The notes below the pieces were generated by a model. That model searched no databases. It was given only the letters and a program-made list of their open reading frames with translations, and was not told the origin of the DNA. DNA of 64,000 nucleotides from Pectinophora gossypiella (taxonomy: Eukaryota; Arthropoda; Insecta; Lepidoptera; Gelechiidae): assembly GCF_024362695.1 (NCBI RefSeq), contig NW_026063253.1, forward strand, positions 124,001 through 188,000, read 5' to 3'. Within the stretch, counting starts at the first letter, position 1, and each line of letters opens with the position of its first letter. Made by a program: the position numbers and the translations under genes. Positions 10,888-23,428 of the stretch are shown here, piece after piece.

Positions 10888-11924
10888 TACAGAGAACAAA
10901 CAAATCCTACGCTCCACAGTGCATGGCGATTCTGCCGGTGCTGCCCTATGGCACTGCTGAGCACGAGGTGATGGGCGTACCAAAATATACCAACGCCATC
11001 TATCAACCACCGACGTATAACTTAGTTGCTGTAACTTACAATGTCTCGACAACGTCAGTCAAGGCTTTCATCGTTGACGTAATAAGTCGCACGCGGGAAC
11101 TGTTTCCTTCGTCTCCGGAGTAATGAAGAGGCTCCACAACCCGTTGTACGTACGTCAGTTTCGAGTCACATAATGAGATTCACTAAGCCTCTGTTTTGTG
11201 ACAAACTGGAATTCCGAGTGTTTTATTAGAGAACACCAACGGAAAACGGGGTTCTGCCTATCCTAACGGGAATTAGGCGTGATTTTATGTATGTAGTTCA
11301 AATCAAATCAAATATACTCTATTGCAGACAACATACAAAATTACACAATAATAATTTTGTAGTTATCGTTGTGGAGATCTTTGGGGGAGGCCTATGCCCA
11401 GCAGTGGGCGTCATACGGCTGTTGATGATGTGTAAGGGAATTCCATAGTCCCTGCTTACCCCGGTGGGAAATAGGTGTGAGTTTATGTATGTATGTACAT
11501 TCTTCAGCAGTGTCGTTACCGCCGAATGTTTTGTTTAAGCTCAAGTAAACTTGAGCTTAATCTTTCAGTGACGGAAATAAACATGTAGGTAGGACCTACG
11601 AAATACTAAAAGAAGGTTTTTAGTTACTCAGGTTATTTAGTTCCTTATTTGAAACGTAACACCCTAAGGTGAAAGGTCGTTTTCTAAAATGGCGTGAGAC
11701 CAGCGCGGGTGAGATCAAGTTTTACTGGATAATTCTACAAATTTGTTAAGAGCCCGGTATAAGTTGGTCGGCCCCGCAAGGCGCGTGCTTTTTGGCGCGT
11801 GCGGTCAACTTACACTGGTCCAGTTAATAGAAGCTTATCTATTACCTAAGATTTTAAACTTTTAAAGTTTCTTTCTTATAGTTCTCTCCTTGTCTACGAA
11901 GTATCTGTAGGATCATTAATTTAA
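10888..11924. other. Mixed repeat tails, no recognised gene
   Basis: An 80-codon frame at 10881-11123 starts within the SINE tail and has no recognisable motif. Tails ending ttatgtatgta occur at about 11245-11300 and 11438-11500. The S4-type phrase cctatgcccagcagtgggcg lies at about 11380-11435. The rest is unassigned. Confidence 0.45.
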
Positions 11925-12125
11925 GATCCACGCTCTTGTCGGTGTAGCATTCTCCACGCTTGTCTATCAAAGGCTAATTCTGTCACTTCCTTTAAGACCC
12001 AACGTTCGCCTTCTCTTTAATCTGTTCCATCTAAGCTCTTCTTGGTCTTCTTCTGTTTCCTTGTAGCTTCCCTTCTATGATGTTTTTAATAAATTCGTCG
12101 TAAAACACTAAGAATCGGCATATGT
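11925..12125 (-). pseudogene. RTE-like LINE, reverse transcriptase C-terminal remnant
   Basis: The minus strand reads in pieces as an 'IIEG...KEVTELAFDRQAWRMLHRQE' type ending with frame breaks. This resembles the C-terminus of RTE-type reverse transcriptases (often annotated as craniofacial development protein 2-like). A related copy lies at 37363-37590. Confidence 0.5.
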
Positions 12126-12387
12126 CTACGGAAAGCGTTGAATCATCACGATTATATAACAATTCAAACTTAAAATTAACTTTTTAACTTAAGTTGGATC
12201 ATAACATTCCAAAGCGCGAAGTGACGAAGTAAGATTTAATCACTATCGAATTAGGTCGCTTCGTCGCATCTCTGTTACTTTGATGTGACCTCTGACTATT
12301 CGGATCATTTACGGTTGACCTTTGAATGGCTTTGTGTCAGGTTTTCAACTCATCGCCTATAATCTCTAAAGTCTCGTCCCCATTAGG

Positions 12388-12448
12388 CTCCGGCCAAGTA
12401 GTTAATACCATCTGCGGCAAATCTACAATACGTCACGTCAAAAAAAAA
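12388..12448 (+). mobile_element. LINE 3' tail, jockey-type family
   Basis: A plus-strand copy of the tail (gccaagtagttaataccatc, tgcggcaaatctacaata) ending in a run of A. Confidence 0.6.
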
Positions 12449-12855
12449 AGAAAAAAGTCCCCATTAGGGCAGTAGACATCGGGCGATATCCGACGACGTC
12501 GTCGCCGGAATTCGCCCGCTGCCGCGCTGGCTGCTTCTTTCTCCAACTGTAGAGCTATATCGCGCGATGTGTCCGACCACATTTCGCTCGGCGGTTCGAC
12601 AAATGTCCCCCTATTTGGGAGGAGGATTTAGAATCTATTCACAGTATACCGGTACCGAGAATGTTTCAGGGATGGAATGTTTGTAATGTTTGAGTTTGTA
12701 TGCACTCGTTCACACAGTAATCGTGGCACTGCCAGTATGACAGCCATCCCCATGACCAGCAACAGTATGCGTGTGTGTGTCGAAATAGATCGCTCGCACA
12801 AAAAAATAAAAAAGAGAGAAAAAAAAAACATCCTGGTCATGCTTAATTTTTCACG

Positions 12856-13128
12856 TCATCATCACCAGCCCTTTAACGTCCCCACTGCTGGGGCACGGGC
12901 CTTCCCTATGGATGGATAGGGAGATCAGGCCTTAAACCACCACGCGGGCGCAGTGCGGATTGGTGGTTATTAACGACTGCTAATGCAGCCGGGACCAACG
13001 GCTTAACGTGCCTTCCGAAGCACGGAGGGGCTCGAGATGAAAACTTTTCTTTTTTGTGGTCACCCATCCTATGACCGGCCTTTGCGAAAGTTGCTTAACT
13101 TCAACAATAGCAGACCGAGCGCGATTTT
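12856..13128 (-). mobile_element. SINE family S3, head truncated
   Basis: Shares gtccccactgctggggcacg, gactgctaatgcagccggga and cctttgcgaaagttgctt with the copies at 35612-35911 and 61311-61600. It breaks off at gaccgagcgcga, before the tRNA-like head. Confidence 0.75.
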
Positions 13129-13575
13129 TCACGTATTTAATACAAAAAAATATGTGAATGGTATAAAGTAATAGAACCTATACCTAGTAAGTTTTGAATT
13201 AAGTACATTGGGTTCATCTGTGTAATGTGATCCTTAAACCAAACATTTATCTCTAGCGATTAACCCTCAAACTTCATCGCGTCAAAACAAATGCTACTTG
13301 AATACTTACTTAGATATTTTGTAACCAATATCAATCTCGATTGTTACAAAATAAAAATTAAAGAGTGGAATTCTTGAAGGGTTTAAAACAGACCCTTTGC
13401 AGAGCCTGATTTGTGTCAGCGATTTGTTAACCCATTCCCCAACCTCTGCCCTTCTTCTGCCCAAGCATGATAGATGGACGGCTTATCACTCCATTTAATT
13501 TCCACCAATTGTTAGGATTTACGTTTTTAAAGTAGTGCCAGTGAACCAGTGAACAATAGATGAATGAGGCGTAAG
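13129..13575. other. Unassigned AT-rich stretch
   Basis: No open frame of note, no repeat I recognise, no RNA signature. Confidence 0.4.
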
Positions 13576-13579
13576 CAAC

Positions 13580-13880
13580 GGAAGTGTGTCAGGATCGAAG
13601 CAAATGGAATTCCATAGTCTCTGCTTACCCCGGCGCATCGAATAAGGAAAAATACCACATATAGAACGGCAACTCTCCACTCTCTACCAGCGTCTGAGCT
13701 AGGTTTACCTCAATTGAACACAGTTTAGACTTGAATCGTATGGTGTCAGAAGTCACACACACAGATGCGCGTGTACGATAATGTCAATGTGTAGTGTCTG
13801 TGTAAAACAAGGTTGTTTGTATGAAGTGTCCAGGGTGTGCCCGGTGAGAAATATGCGCGAGTTTATGTATGTATGTGTAT
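13580..13880 (+). repeat. Interspersed repeat S5 with (TATG) tail
   Basis: A unit of about 300 bases with ggcaactctccactctctac, cacacacagatgcgcgtgta and gtgtagtgtctgtgtaaaac, and a tail gagtttatgtatgtatgt. It recurs reversed at 32510-32810 and split at 40445-40945; the order of the tail blocks differs between copies. Probably SINE-like. Confidence 0.55.
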
Positions 13881-14035
13881 GCATGACCCAGTCGGATTAA
13901 CGCAATGTGAATTTTGTATTGATGTGACGCTGAATGCATTGATACTATATCGTTGGAGATACACGTAATAGATTTGCACAAAATATTACATATAAGTAAG
14001 TTAAATTAATAAATAACTTAACATGGCGTCAAGCC

Positions 14036-14489
14036 TGCGTCCCCGAAGGCTACCGCTTCAGCGGAGGAGACCCCCTCCTCGCCAGCTATGATGAAGTCTC
14101 ATGTAATTGGGACGAGCCCATTGTCATTAACCGGACACAAATCCCAAATTATTATTGCGTATGGCAGACAAAAATAAAATAAAATATCCTGCGTGGATCA
14201 TTATATCCAGCTGAAGCTCCCCTAACCAAGTCTCTGCCGCATCCGTCACACAGTGCAGCTCGGCTATACCACCTGGGAACCGGTGCAGAGGGCACTCGTT
14301 CACTATGTGAGATATGGTTTCATCCGGGTGACCACATTCACAGTATGGCGACTCCTTTAAGCCCCATTTATGTAGGTGATGGTTTGACTTTCCGTGGTTG
14401 GTCCTACACCGGTTCAGTCGGGTAATAGTATTATAATAACTGTTAACGTTTAAGTCCGGACGTTGAACGTTGGGCCCAACATGGCTCAC
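14036..14489 (-). pseudogene. Non-LTR retrotransposon ORF2 C-terminus and 3' UTR
   Basis: The minus-strand frame 14489-14127 gives about 120 residues ending a LINE polyprotein. It has a basic YYNTITRLNRCRTNHGKSNH stretch, a zinc-binding CECG...TISHIVNECPL, then FPGGIAELHCVT. This CxC...HxxxxC tail follows the reverse transcriptase in many insect LINEs. Everything upstream is missing because an S2 SINE fragment starts at 14489. The 3' untranslated part runs to about 14036. Fragments recur at 38155-38270 and 6215-6287. The clade is uncertain. Confidence 0.7.
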
Positions 14490-14766
14490 ATCCCGGTGGG
14501 AACATCACAAAAATCATTTTGCGATCCCTAGTTTAATTAGGACATTACAGGCTAATAATTGTCCGAAAGTATGATGATTCATGCTTCGGAAGGCTCGTTA
14601 AGCCGTTCGTCCCGGTTACTACTTACTAATATAAGTAAGTAGGTAATCGTTATATATGAGCCATGTTAAGGGCTTTTGGCGGCTCAATAGTAACCCTGAT
14701 ACCAAGGTTGATGAAGTTGGTAATCCAAATCACAACCCACACGACAGGAGAAGACCACAGCTCTTG
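14489..14766 (+). mobile_element. SINE family S2, head truncated
   Basis: Starts in the region just after the B box (cccggtgggaacatcacaa) and continues through ggacattacaggct, gtcccggttactacttact and the closing cacaacccacacgacag. It directly abuts the LINE fragment at 14489. Confidence 0.75.
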
Positions 14767-14769
14767 TTT

Positions 14770-15800
14770 AGGTAGGTAGCATTTTATTATTTTAAGAAGA
14801 CTTAAGAATGTCTTTGTGTTATTTTTTATTTTAAATGTTTTTTTTTTATATTTTGTTTGTTTAGTTCTTAAGTTATGCTCTGTTCGTCCTCTTTTTAAAT
14901 TGTAAAGAAGGGACTCCCAACAGGAGGAGTGAAGCGTAGAGGATTAGATGCTTGATTACCCTAAAACGTGCACGGCGTAAAATTAAGTGAATTTATGTAA
15001 ATAGGGATATGATACCTTTGTAAATAAATGCTCGAATAATGCTGTGTTTTTCCCTACTCAAATGCTAATATTCTTATGTAGCAACTCTGTCAGCCTGCTC
15101 GTCCCTCACAATCACAACTACCATTCCTAATTATCTCAGAAACGTACTTATAAAAAAAATAGTTTCGATTTGGGAATCATTTAAAATATCAACCCCCGCG
15201 TCCCAGAATGCGCAAGAATGTTTTGCAAAGACTTTAATGAAAAAGGATCTCAATATTTTTAAATGACGTGTTCATGTGTATTATCATAAAACATGAACGA
15301 CATGAATGGCCATAGAGCAACACAGATCTCTTGTGAATGGCACATTCTAGAACAGATTTCATGTTTTTGTTTTAAATAATTATTATTAACATGACGAACA
15401 TTAAAAAAAATATATAACCGGCGCTTATGTTATCACTTCGCACTTATACATGATGATTTTTTTACTTTCATTTTCTCTATTTTATTTTGGCGTAGGTAGC
15501 TAATTTACGTTTATTTATTTCGCGAATTTATTTTGGCAAATAACGTTATAAATAACATTTATGTTGTAAAGTAATTCTGAACACATTTTCCTGCATTCGA
15601 TAACATTTTGTGTGTGTGTGACAAAATGTGACATTTACCCGTTAGTCTAGACGATATGTGGGTGGTAAATTAAATTAGTAGTTCGTCTGTTTTACTTCAA
15701 ATATTTCGTATACTAAAACCTTACTCACCCAGAAACTTTATTGTATTGTAACGAAGATTTGTTAATTCTTACATTATTTGTTTGTCTACTCTTTATTGCT
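14770..15800. other. AT-rich stretch, nothing recognised
   Basis: No frame above 60 codons and no repeat that recurs elsewhere in the window. Confidence 0.4.
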
Positions 15801-15805
15801 TTAGT

Positions 15806-15868
15806 AGCCATGGTAGGTCAGTTGGAAGAACGCTTGATTCTCACTGTAAGGTCGCAGGTTCGAATTTT
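15806..15868 (+). mobile_element. SINE S1 head fragment
   Basis: tRNA-like head with A box (agccatggtaggtcagttgg) and B box (caggttcgaattt). It is cut at about 15869, where a Penelope-like 3' end begins. Confidence 0.65.
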
Positions 15869-15871
15869 TCC

Positions 15872-15962
15872 CTGATTCACGATTCGGAGTCTCATATCCC
15901 TGATTTTAACGCGGTAAGAACCCGGTATTATGAGTTTTAATTATGATAACCGCGTAAACCTC
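15872..15962 (+). mobile_element. Penelope-like element 3' end fragment
   Basis: Shares ggagtctcatatccctgatt, aacgcggtaagaacccggta and ttaattatgataaccgcgta with the 3' regions at 20683-20923, 58249-58617 and 60338-60850. Confidence 0.55.
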
Positions 15963-15964
15963 AA

Positions 15965-16425
15965 ACAACGTAGGAGGTTTATTTTTATATGTGATGAAAA
16001 AGCCTTTCCTATGGTTTCATACAAACTCGAAAACAAAAGAAGTCCCAGTAATTAAGTAGAATATAAAGTTCCTGTCGCTCCAAGATGCCGTGAGCACTAG
16101 ACCACCGCCGATACAACCCTATACTGAATTCTCATTTTAAGTAGACTTTTGCTACACTTATAAATTCATCACATGTGATATTACACTGGTCTTGTGATAC
16201 ATACACACATAAGATCACGCCACATACACACGCGTATAACTCCCGGCAAACTTCTTGAGCATCGAGTGTCGTAGTGGGGGAAAGTTCGCCCACGTGCAAA
16301 AAAACTTCCGTGCAAAAAAAATGAACTTTTGATTATTTTCTTAACTTCATTCAAAAAAACTAATTATTATATTATTTAATTATGTAAATAAAACTAAACT
16401 TATATTATTATAGTTTATTAAAACT
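15965..16425. other. Unassigned stretch
   Basis: No gene or recurrent repeat recognised. Confidence 0.4.
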
Positions 16426-16426
16426 T

Positions 16427-16733
16427 ATAGTGGCCCCGATTCCTGCAGACATCTCTTAATTTTACTTTAAGTTATACCTGTCATTTTCTTATCCGCCGAA
16501 AAGGAAAGGGACGGATGATTGACAGCTCTTAATTTTAGGAAGAATGCGTAAATAAATGAATAACCCGGGCGAATTTTTAGACGGTTGTTTTAGATTTGTG
16601 CTTAAAATTGACGTGTGTTCCATAAATTTTATGCTTGTCAATTACCCGTCCCTTTCCTTTTCGGCGGATAAGAAAAGGACAGATATAACTTAAAATAAAA
16701 TTAGATGGTATTTACAGGAATTAGCACCATTAT
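16427..16733. repeat. Foldback MITE with ~105-bp inverted arms
   Basis: The left arm (about 16427-16530) and right arm (about 16625-16733) are reverse complements with scattered mismatches. The best block is cttatccgccgaaaaggaaa at about 16487-16506 with its reverse complement at 16652-16671. Single arms occur at 45367-45480 (left type) and 51676-51740 (right type). The centre has no coding capacity. Confidence 0.75.
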
Positions 16734-16939
16734 ATTATTATATTTAATAAAAAACTAATCGTCAGGTAAGTATAATATTCCTTCCATGAGGTTAAAACCA
16801 GCAATACCAGAGCTAGTGCTAGGTTTTGGATCTGTAGACATAGACCTCGTGCTAGTAACTAATTCTTAAACTTAAAAAAAATGAGCAATAAAAAAAAAAA
16901 ACCAACAAAAGAGCAATCACAAAAACGTGACAGTTTCAC

Positions 16940-17340
16940 TGCACGCAAGTGTATTCGGGAGTCAAAGGGACGAAGACACAGTGCGCGGGGGAAGTATCGA
17001 CTGATCTACCAATAGCCGGTCAATGCGGGACTCACCCACCCCCGCGCCCCGTACCGCACCACCAAAGAGATCTAAAATTCGGTTGTGCGCAGTCAAGGTC
17101 GATGCTCAAGAAGTTTGCCGGGACCTATACATGACGATGACCGCTCTAAGGAAAAATGCAGGATCTGGCAGGAACGGGTACACCTCCCATAACCTTTTGT
17201 TTCGAAGTCCGAGAGACCTCCGCTAGGTCTCGATTTGCCTTGGCTTACCTGGAAGTCTCTAAATAGACTTCGGACTCAAGTGGGCCGAAGTAAGGACAAT
17301 TTGTTCAGGTGGGGTTTCTCGGATGGCTCGGACTTAAACT
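16940..17340. other. GC-richer patch, possible decayed ORF1 of a retroelement
   Basis: Base composition differs from the flanks. Two overlapping short frames (16949-17134 and 17023-17226) have proline/arginine-rich runs resembling gag-like proteins, but no zinc knuckle is visible. I could not identify it. Confidence 0.25.
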
Positions 17341-17915
17341 GCAAGTGCACGACACTATTTAGTTTGCTATCGACACGATAAGAGAGAGATCACGCCTATT
17401 TCCCCTTTTCCCTTTTTCCACTCTCATTAAAGACTCCAGACTAGTATAGAGAAGCCATTATCTCTTGACCTGGCCTTTCTAAAATCATCCTGGGTGTGAT
17501 CGCGGTATGGACGCCTAGGCCTTTCTGTGTCAACACATCTGCATCATAAATCTTTTAATATGACAATTATGTAAAGTAAAATACGAACCTGATAAACAAT
17601 TTCTCAACTCTTCATCAATATCCAATGAATTCAACGACAACCAACATTATCTCATTCATAATACTTATTGTAATTCAAATTGTTTCTCGTGAATTTAATT
17701 AAACATCACAAGAAGTCAATTTGGTAAAGTCGTTAGCCGTCATTTATTTGTTTTTGTTTTGAAATAATAACAGTTAACTTGAAATAATTTATATAAACAA
17801 CGAACAAAGTGTGTTTATTCTATAATTACTCGTACGTCAACCGGCTTGTTTATACGCGTCTTACTAGTGATGTGAAATATATGTATTAATAAGTGAAGAT
17901 AATAGTTCAAATATA
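17341..17915. other. Unassigned AT-rich stretch
   Basis: No gene or repeat recognised. Confidence 0.4.
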
Positions 17916-18367
17916 GGGTGTTAGTGACATCGTAACGAAAACGTTGAGGGATGATTGAAGTGGAATTTTCAGTGGCAAAAGTAAGGAAAATAATTTAAAG
18001 AAACACAAAAATTTTCACGAATTTCCGAATTAAAATTCCACTTGAAATCAACTCAGAATCAAGGTCTGAATCATCCCCCTCAGTATTCGTTACGATGTCA
18101 CTAACACTACCTACTTGTATGGCTACCGTTTGTACTTGTGCGAGGTGCAAGTGACATCGTAACGAAAATAATATATAATACTGAGGGGGGTGATTCAGCT
18201 GATTATTCTGAGTTAATATCAAATGGAATTTTCCATCGTAAAAGTATAGAATTGAAAACAAAATCTAAAAAAGCATTAATTTTGCGACGGAAAATTCCAC
18301 TTGATATTAACTCAGAATCATGGTCTGAATCATCCCCCTCAGTATTCGTTATGATGTCACTAACGCC
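17916..18367. repeat. Dimeric palindromic MITE (family P), locus 1
   Basis: Two palindromic units, 17916-18106 and about 18143-18367. Each is bounded by gtgttagtgacatcgtaacg or close variants and the reverse complement. They are separated by a spacer of about 36 bases containing ctacttgtatggctacc. Each unit has internal symmetric motifs (gattcagctgattattctga, ttccacttgatattaactca). The spacer is conserved at 34946-34983 (reversed) and 39185-39220. Units carry no protein. Confidence 0.8.
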
Positions 18368-18940
18368 GTGTACAAAATTTACAGATCTACTTAATTATTC
18401 ATTTGTCGCTAAATTGCGCCTTTTGTGACTGTCAATAAGACACAAATTACTTTAGCAAAAAAGGAACTGATACGTCTGTTCGTAAAATCAGCTCAGCGAC
18501 GACATGAGATGCGTAACATAATAGGTAACTCTAGGGTGTATAAATAAACTTAATGTTCGTTTAAATGGAAATTCAAGCTTTATTATAATTGAGCTACATG
18601 TATAATTAGATTGTATTACTTTGTATATCATAATCATTATCTTTAGTATCTATTGAATCAAACTTAGTTTCCCATAATGTGTTACATTATCAATCTTTTC
18701 AACGCATATTAAGGACCGAATATAGATGGCTATTTGGGCGAACACAAACTTAACCTATTAGTTTTAGTTTGTCAACTCTTAAACTAGTGCCGTCCTTTAC
18801 TTAGAATAAGTGCAAGAAAGAGATAGACCTACTTTTAGTTCAGTTAAATTAGACACAAAATGAGTCGATGAGTGCTTGAACCAAATAATTTTGTAATTTT
18901 GTTACTGGTTCTGGAAATCATTCTATGTTTATTTCATTTT
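18368..18940. other. Unassigned AT-rich stretch
   Basis: No gene or repeat recognised. Confidence 0.4.
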
Positions 18941-18942
18941 TT

Positions 18943-19118
18943 TAAAGAACGTCTAGGGCCCTGTGCCGAGGTTTTCCTTGCAGTTTCTTTTCCCCAGCTA
19001 TACAGGTTGTGAGAAGCTGCAGTAGTTTTAGGCGGATGAGACGATCGTTATGTAAAAATTGACGATTCAAAGTACTAGATTACCTACTGAATAAAGATAT
19101 TTTTGAATTTGAATTTTC
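18943..19118 (+). repeat. Interspersed repeat with (GAATTT) tail
   Basis: Contains agaacgtctagggccctgtg, ttttaggcggatgagacgat, and the ending gaataaagatatttttgaat with an AATAAA signal, as in a LINE 3' end. Other copies are at 31733-31870 (plus) and 62280-62446 (minus). Confidence 0.6.
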
Positions 19119-19119
19119 A

Positions 19120-20160
19120 AATTCATCTCATCGTATAAGTGAGTGAGTCAATGACATAACTCACTACAACTTCCCATCACTAAAGTAGAGATAAAGTGTA
19201 TAATATCCTGGTGACTAATTGCTGGGCAGCTGGTACAAATACTTTCATTTAACTGTCGTAATGACCCTTGTTTCGATGGGACTTGGTATTTTTATCAATA
19301 AACAGACATTGTTTTAATTATCGTTTGAGCGCTGACCATTCAGAAGCGTTTATACTCGTAATTTTAAATGAGAAATTGGAATATGCACAAATGAAAGAAT
19401 ATTTTAAAAATGATTTTCATCATATTACTAAATATGTACAAGTTTATTTTTTACCCATTGGTCCTAAGAATTCTATTATCACAGCATACAACTACGGCTA
19501 TTTCTAAAACATCACTATTCGGAACAATTTCGAATAATCATTTTCTTGTTTCATACTTTTTAAAACCTGATTTTTCCGTGGTTTTAGTTTTCATACTTTA
19601 AATATTTTTAACATACATATTATATCACATCCTCCTTTGCCTTGCACAGTCGGTATATACATAAAACAGTCGTGAACTAATATGTCAACATTAGAAGCCA
19701 TAACCTCAGCGGTTGAGAGTCATTAGTCAAGTGGAGTCGGGGCGACCAATTAGTGCAAAGTAAAAATTATTGCGCCTCGACCCTCATATTTCATTTTCAG
19801 TTTTGAGTAGGCTTTCCATGGTTCTGGACGAAACGAAACTTGGACTAGATGTTAGGGTGTTACTTCGCCTGCTAGAGAATTCTAAAATACCAGCGAATGT
19901 CTGTATACCCTATTTCTTAAAAAAAAAATGTATCTGTACAACATGCTGCCGGTTGACATACGTCAGGAGTGCAATATAAATAAATGTAGTAAATCTTTAT
20001 TTAAACATCTCACGCAAAATATCTCTTAGCTGTAAGTTAACTGTAATTATCTTAAAACATAATAACATTAAGCGAACTTCACTCCCATAGACAAACCGAG
20101 GAATTGGTTTTGTGGGGTTTTTATTGTACCAATATTTTGATAAAAAGAAATATAAATTAA
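19120..20160. other. AT-rich stretch without recognised features
   Basis: Short overlapping frames near 19268-19600 show no family resemblance. Confidence 0.4.
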
Positions 20161-20165
20161 ACATG

Positions 20166-20340
20166 ATGTTAGTGACATCGTAACGAAAACTTTGAAGGAT
20201 GATTCAGACCATGATTTTGAGTTGATATCATGTCGGTTTCCGTAGCAAAGCATAAATTAAAAAAAAAAAACACAAAAAATAACTCAGAATCATGAGCTGA
20301 ATCATCCCCCTCAGTGTTCGTTACGGTGTCACTAACACAT
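20166..20340. repeat. Palindromic MITE family P, single unit
   Basis: Left end gttagtgacatcgtaacgaa, right end ttcgttacggtgtcactaac, with the same internal symmetric motifs as the dimers. No spacer or partner unit is attached. Confidence 0.75.
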
Positions 20341-20670
20341 GGTAAAAAATAATTAAAATGTAACCAAAGAAATCCTTGTCATTATAAACGCCATGGTTAC
20401 CCTATGTTAGGGCTAAACAGTTAAAGGGATGTCTGTGCAGACCACAACATTTGTCATTGTTTGTTTTTAACTTGGAAATCATGGAAAATATCGTTGGTTT
20501 GTTTTTTGATAGTAAAACACTTTTAGTACTAATTTTACAAAGGCTGAATTTATTTTTAAGTACATGTTTGTGTAAGTTTCACATTTAAAAGTTTTCAATT
20601 AGGCTTTAGTTTACCAAACTTACTTAAAGCTTTAAAGTTAGTATAATGTATACTAAGAATAGATTTTCAC

Positions 20671-20923
20671 ACATTGTTTTAAGTTTACGTGGTTATTATC
20701 ATAATTAAAACACATAATAACGGGTTCTTACCACGTTTAAAATAGGGATATGAGACTCCCAATATAATCCGTAGAAAATTATGGATCTACCTACTCCACT
20801 CCAACCTCATCAGTCATCCCGTGATCATGGCACTTGCATCAGTGGCGAAATATCGGGAGTCTTATATCCCTATTTTAAACGCGGTAAGAACCCGTTATTA
20901 TGTGCTTTAATTAGATTTTCATA
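20671..20923. mobile_element. Penelope-like 3' region in inverted duplicate, no coding part
   Basis: The arms 20683-20755 and 20845-20923 are inverted copies (ataataacgggttcttacca; aagaacccgttattatgtgc). The centre holds the 3' UTR phrase atggatctacctactccact seen at 60719-60738. It is a short version of the 60338-60850 structure lacking the protein segment. Confidence 0.5.
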
Positions 20924-20924
20924 C

Positions 20925-23425
20925 CACAAAAAACGGACAATCATGCTTTTATTTGTATGTTTTAACCAAATTGTAACAATTGTCAAAAGTGTAATCTTAT
21001 ACGTAAAAAGTTAGGTACCTCCTAAAGGAAGTGTTTGCGTTAAAGCTAAGTAGTATAAGTAGGTACCTTTAGTTGACATATTATTATGAGTAAGTATACA
21101 ATCTAGAGAGACGGCGTTATATCTTTGTATATTTTTCATAACCCTTGCGTTAATAATAATAGGTAAGGTTGGTACGTAATAATAATAAAAATGATACTAA
21201 ATGCTCCAAACACAATTCAGCAATATTACAAGTACTTATTTAAAATTTAGTAATATTACACATTTCAGCAAGGCAATAGTTGTAACAAACAAAATAGCAG
21301 TTCTATAATCAGTGAAAGCAAACAATTGTACCCTCATTACAAGGCGCCATTCTAGTCAGGAATGTTACATTCTAGTCCAAAAAGGTTCTCTTAACAAATA
21401 GACGAAAATAGTTCCTCGGGTAATCCTGGACCCCAATCAGTGTACACCGCAGGACAATAGGACGGTATCCCTTTTTATATGTATTATTAAAAAGATTAGC
21501 ATCCTTAGGCTAAAAGATGTTTGTCGTAAAGGGGCTTATGCGATGTAGGAATTCATTTAAGTGGATTACTAATATATTAATAATAAATTGCTGGTAAATT
21601 CGGAATATAAAGTAACAAATTTGATGTTATCCAAGACTAAAAAAATAATTTTGAAACTTACAAATAAATAAATAAAAATACTTCATTTAATGTTACTATT
21701 ATTTTACAAAATAACTTGAAAAATATTTCTACAATTAATAAATAACGCCACATGTTTTTATTGCTATCTTCACTGCATCTGAAGAATGTTACTTTATATC
21801 CTGTCTGCATTGTGCAGAACAAGACTTTCTTTAATAGTAGCGGTCCAAGATGGGTACCCTGCGGTATCCATAGTAATTAAACTTCTGTAACACTCATTAT
21901 AACGAATACTGTTGCTCTTAACGAACATACATTCATTGATACTTGATGCTCATATTGATACTAGATGCCATAAACACCAAATAGATCTCGCATATTTAAA
22001 ATATTTATTAAAATAAGAATAAAGTAAGCTGTCGAAAAATTTTTCAAGTTTTAAAAAGTACTAGTAAAAAGTGTTGTAATTTTCGGACTCCTAAAAATTT
22101 AGAAGATATTGCCTTTGTAATTATTTAACTATTATACCTGAATGTTCTGGCTAAATAATAATATGCTATTTAATCTAAAAACATAATTCTTAAGGATACT
22201 GATAATTTTCTAGGTAAAGTAAAACCAACAGTTTTGCGAATAAACAAATACGTTGCTAAATTAATTTGTAACTTTACATGAATATAAGTTTCATTTTATA
22301 ATTAAAACTTGATTATTATGTTGTAAAGTCTGGAAACCGTAAACCATTTACGTTACAACATGGGTCTAGGGTCTGAAGAAATAGATAATCGATTTGGATA
22401 TATTTGGTTGAATATAATGAATATAAGGAGCGGGAAAATAAAACAGCGTCGTTCTTGTTACTCCATTTTTGTTTCTATATTTTATGATAAAGTTTATAAT
22501 CTTGTTTTTTTTTGTTCACTTGATTGTGCATGCTGTGACTACTTGTAATTGAACGAGCTCTTAATCTTTTTTTTATTGTCTGTAACTTTGCATGTGCAGA
22601 GTGTAGCTTGTAAGTTGTCCATAATAAATAAATAAATAAAATATGTGGCCAGCTAGCTAAATTGTTACACCCCGTTTTCGCTAGACGGCGCTTGTCTGTG
22701 ACAGGGTCTTATGGTCTCATGGATCTATCTATGGTCTCATGGGTCTATTTAACTATGGGTCTTATGGGTTTATGATAGACCCATAAGAGCCATAGTATAT
22801 CAGTGCAATATAGACCGTCTATCTGAATAATAACGATGCCTAGAGTTCCGAGAGTTTGGCCTGTAGACATGATGATCGACAAACTTTCGCCCGAAATTTC
22901 AAGAACTTTACATGTCCGAATCTCAACGAAAATATGGTAGGTAGGCGATAAGTTATAATGATAATTATCATTGTCGAAATATTATATAATTATAGTCATA
23001 CAGGATTACTTTTAAAGAAAATCACGCAAACGACGTATAGACTCGGACTAGGATAGGTAACTCTGACCGGTCAGATAGAAACTTTTAAAAGAAATTCTAA
23101 ACAATATCATCGACGCTAAAGAAAGGTAATCTTTTATTTTCTCTAATTGTGCAGAAACTCGTAGTTATCTAATTGTTAAAATGCTAGTTTGTACTAAGTA
23201 CAAACTGACCTAGACTTCTTTTCAGTTCTAAGTATGTAAATTTGCTTTGTTCTAAGCATTTACATAGAACCTCAAAGGGTATTGGAATGTTTCTCTGTCT
23301 GGAAACTTAAATTGTACAAGGTTTCATTACTTCATTGTGCACATGAAGCTTGACCTACTACCACGTTTGTGACCTTGGCCAAATGTTGCGTCGTACTCAA
23401 CGTATAATACATTATGAAAACTTTT
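20925..23425. other. Long AT-rich stretch without genes
   Basis: No coding region, SINE or LINE was recognised in about 2.5 kb. It contains an (AATA) microsatellite near 22622-22640 and a hairpin at 22753-22795. It may be intronic or intergenic. Confidence 0.45.
22753..22795. repeat. 17-bp stem hairpin
   Basis: Left arm ctatgggtcttatgggt (22753-22769) pairs with 22779-22795 with one mismatch across a 9-base loop. Direct variants of 'tctcatgg' and 'atgggtct' precede it, suggesting local slippage. Confidence 0.5.
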
Positions 23426-23428
23426 TAA

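Noticed and set aside
10881..11123. 80-codon plus-strand frame
   Set aside because: It begins within a SINE tail and shows no known motif, splice signal or plausible promoter.
14127..14489. Stand-alone zinc-finger gene
   Set aside because: The CECG...HIVNECPL pattern is the standard tail of LINE polyproteins, and fragments recur at 38155-38270.
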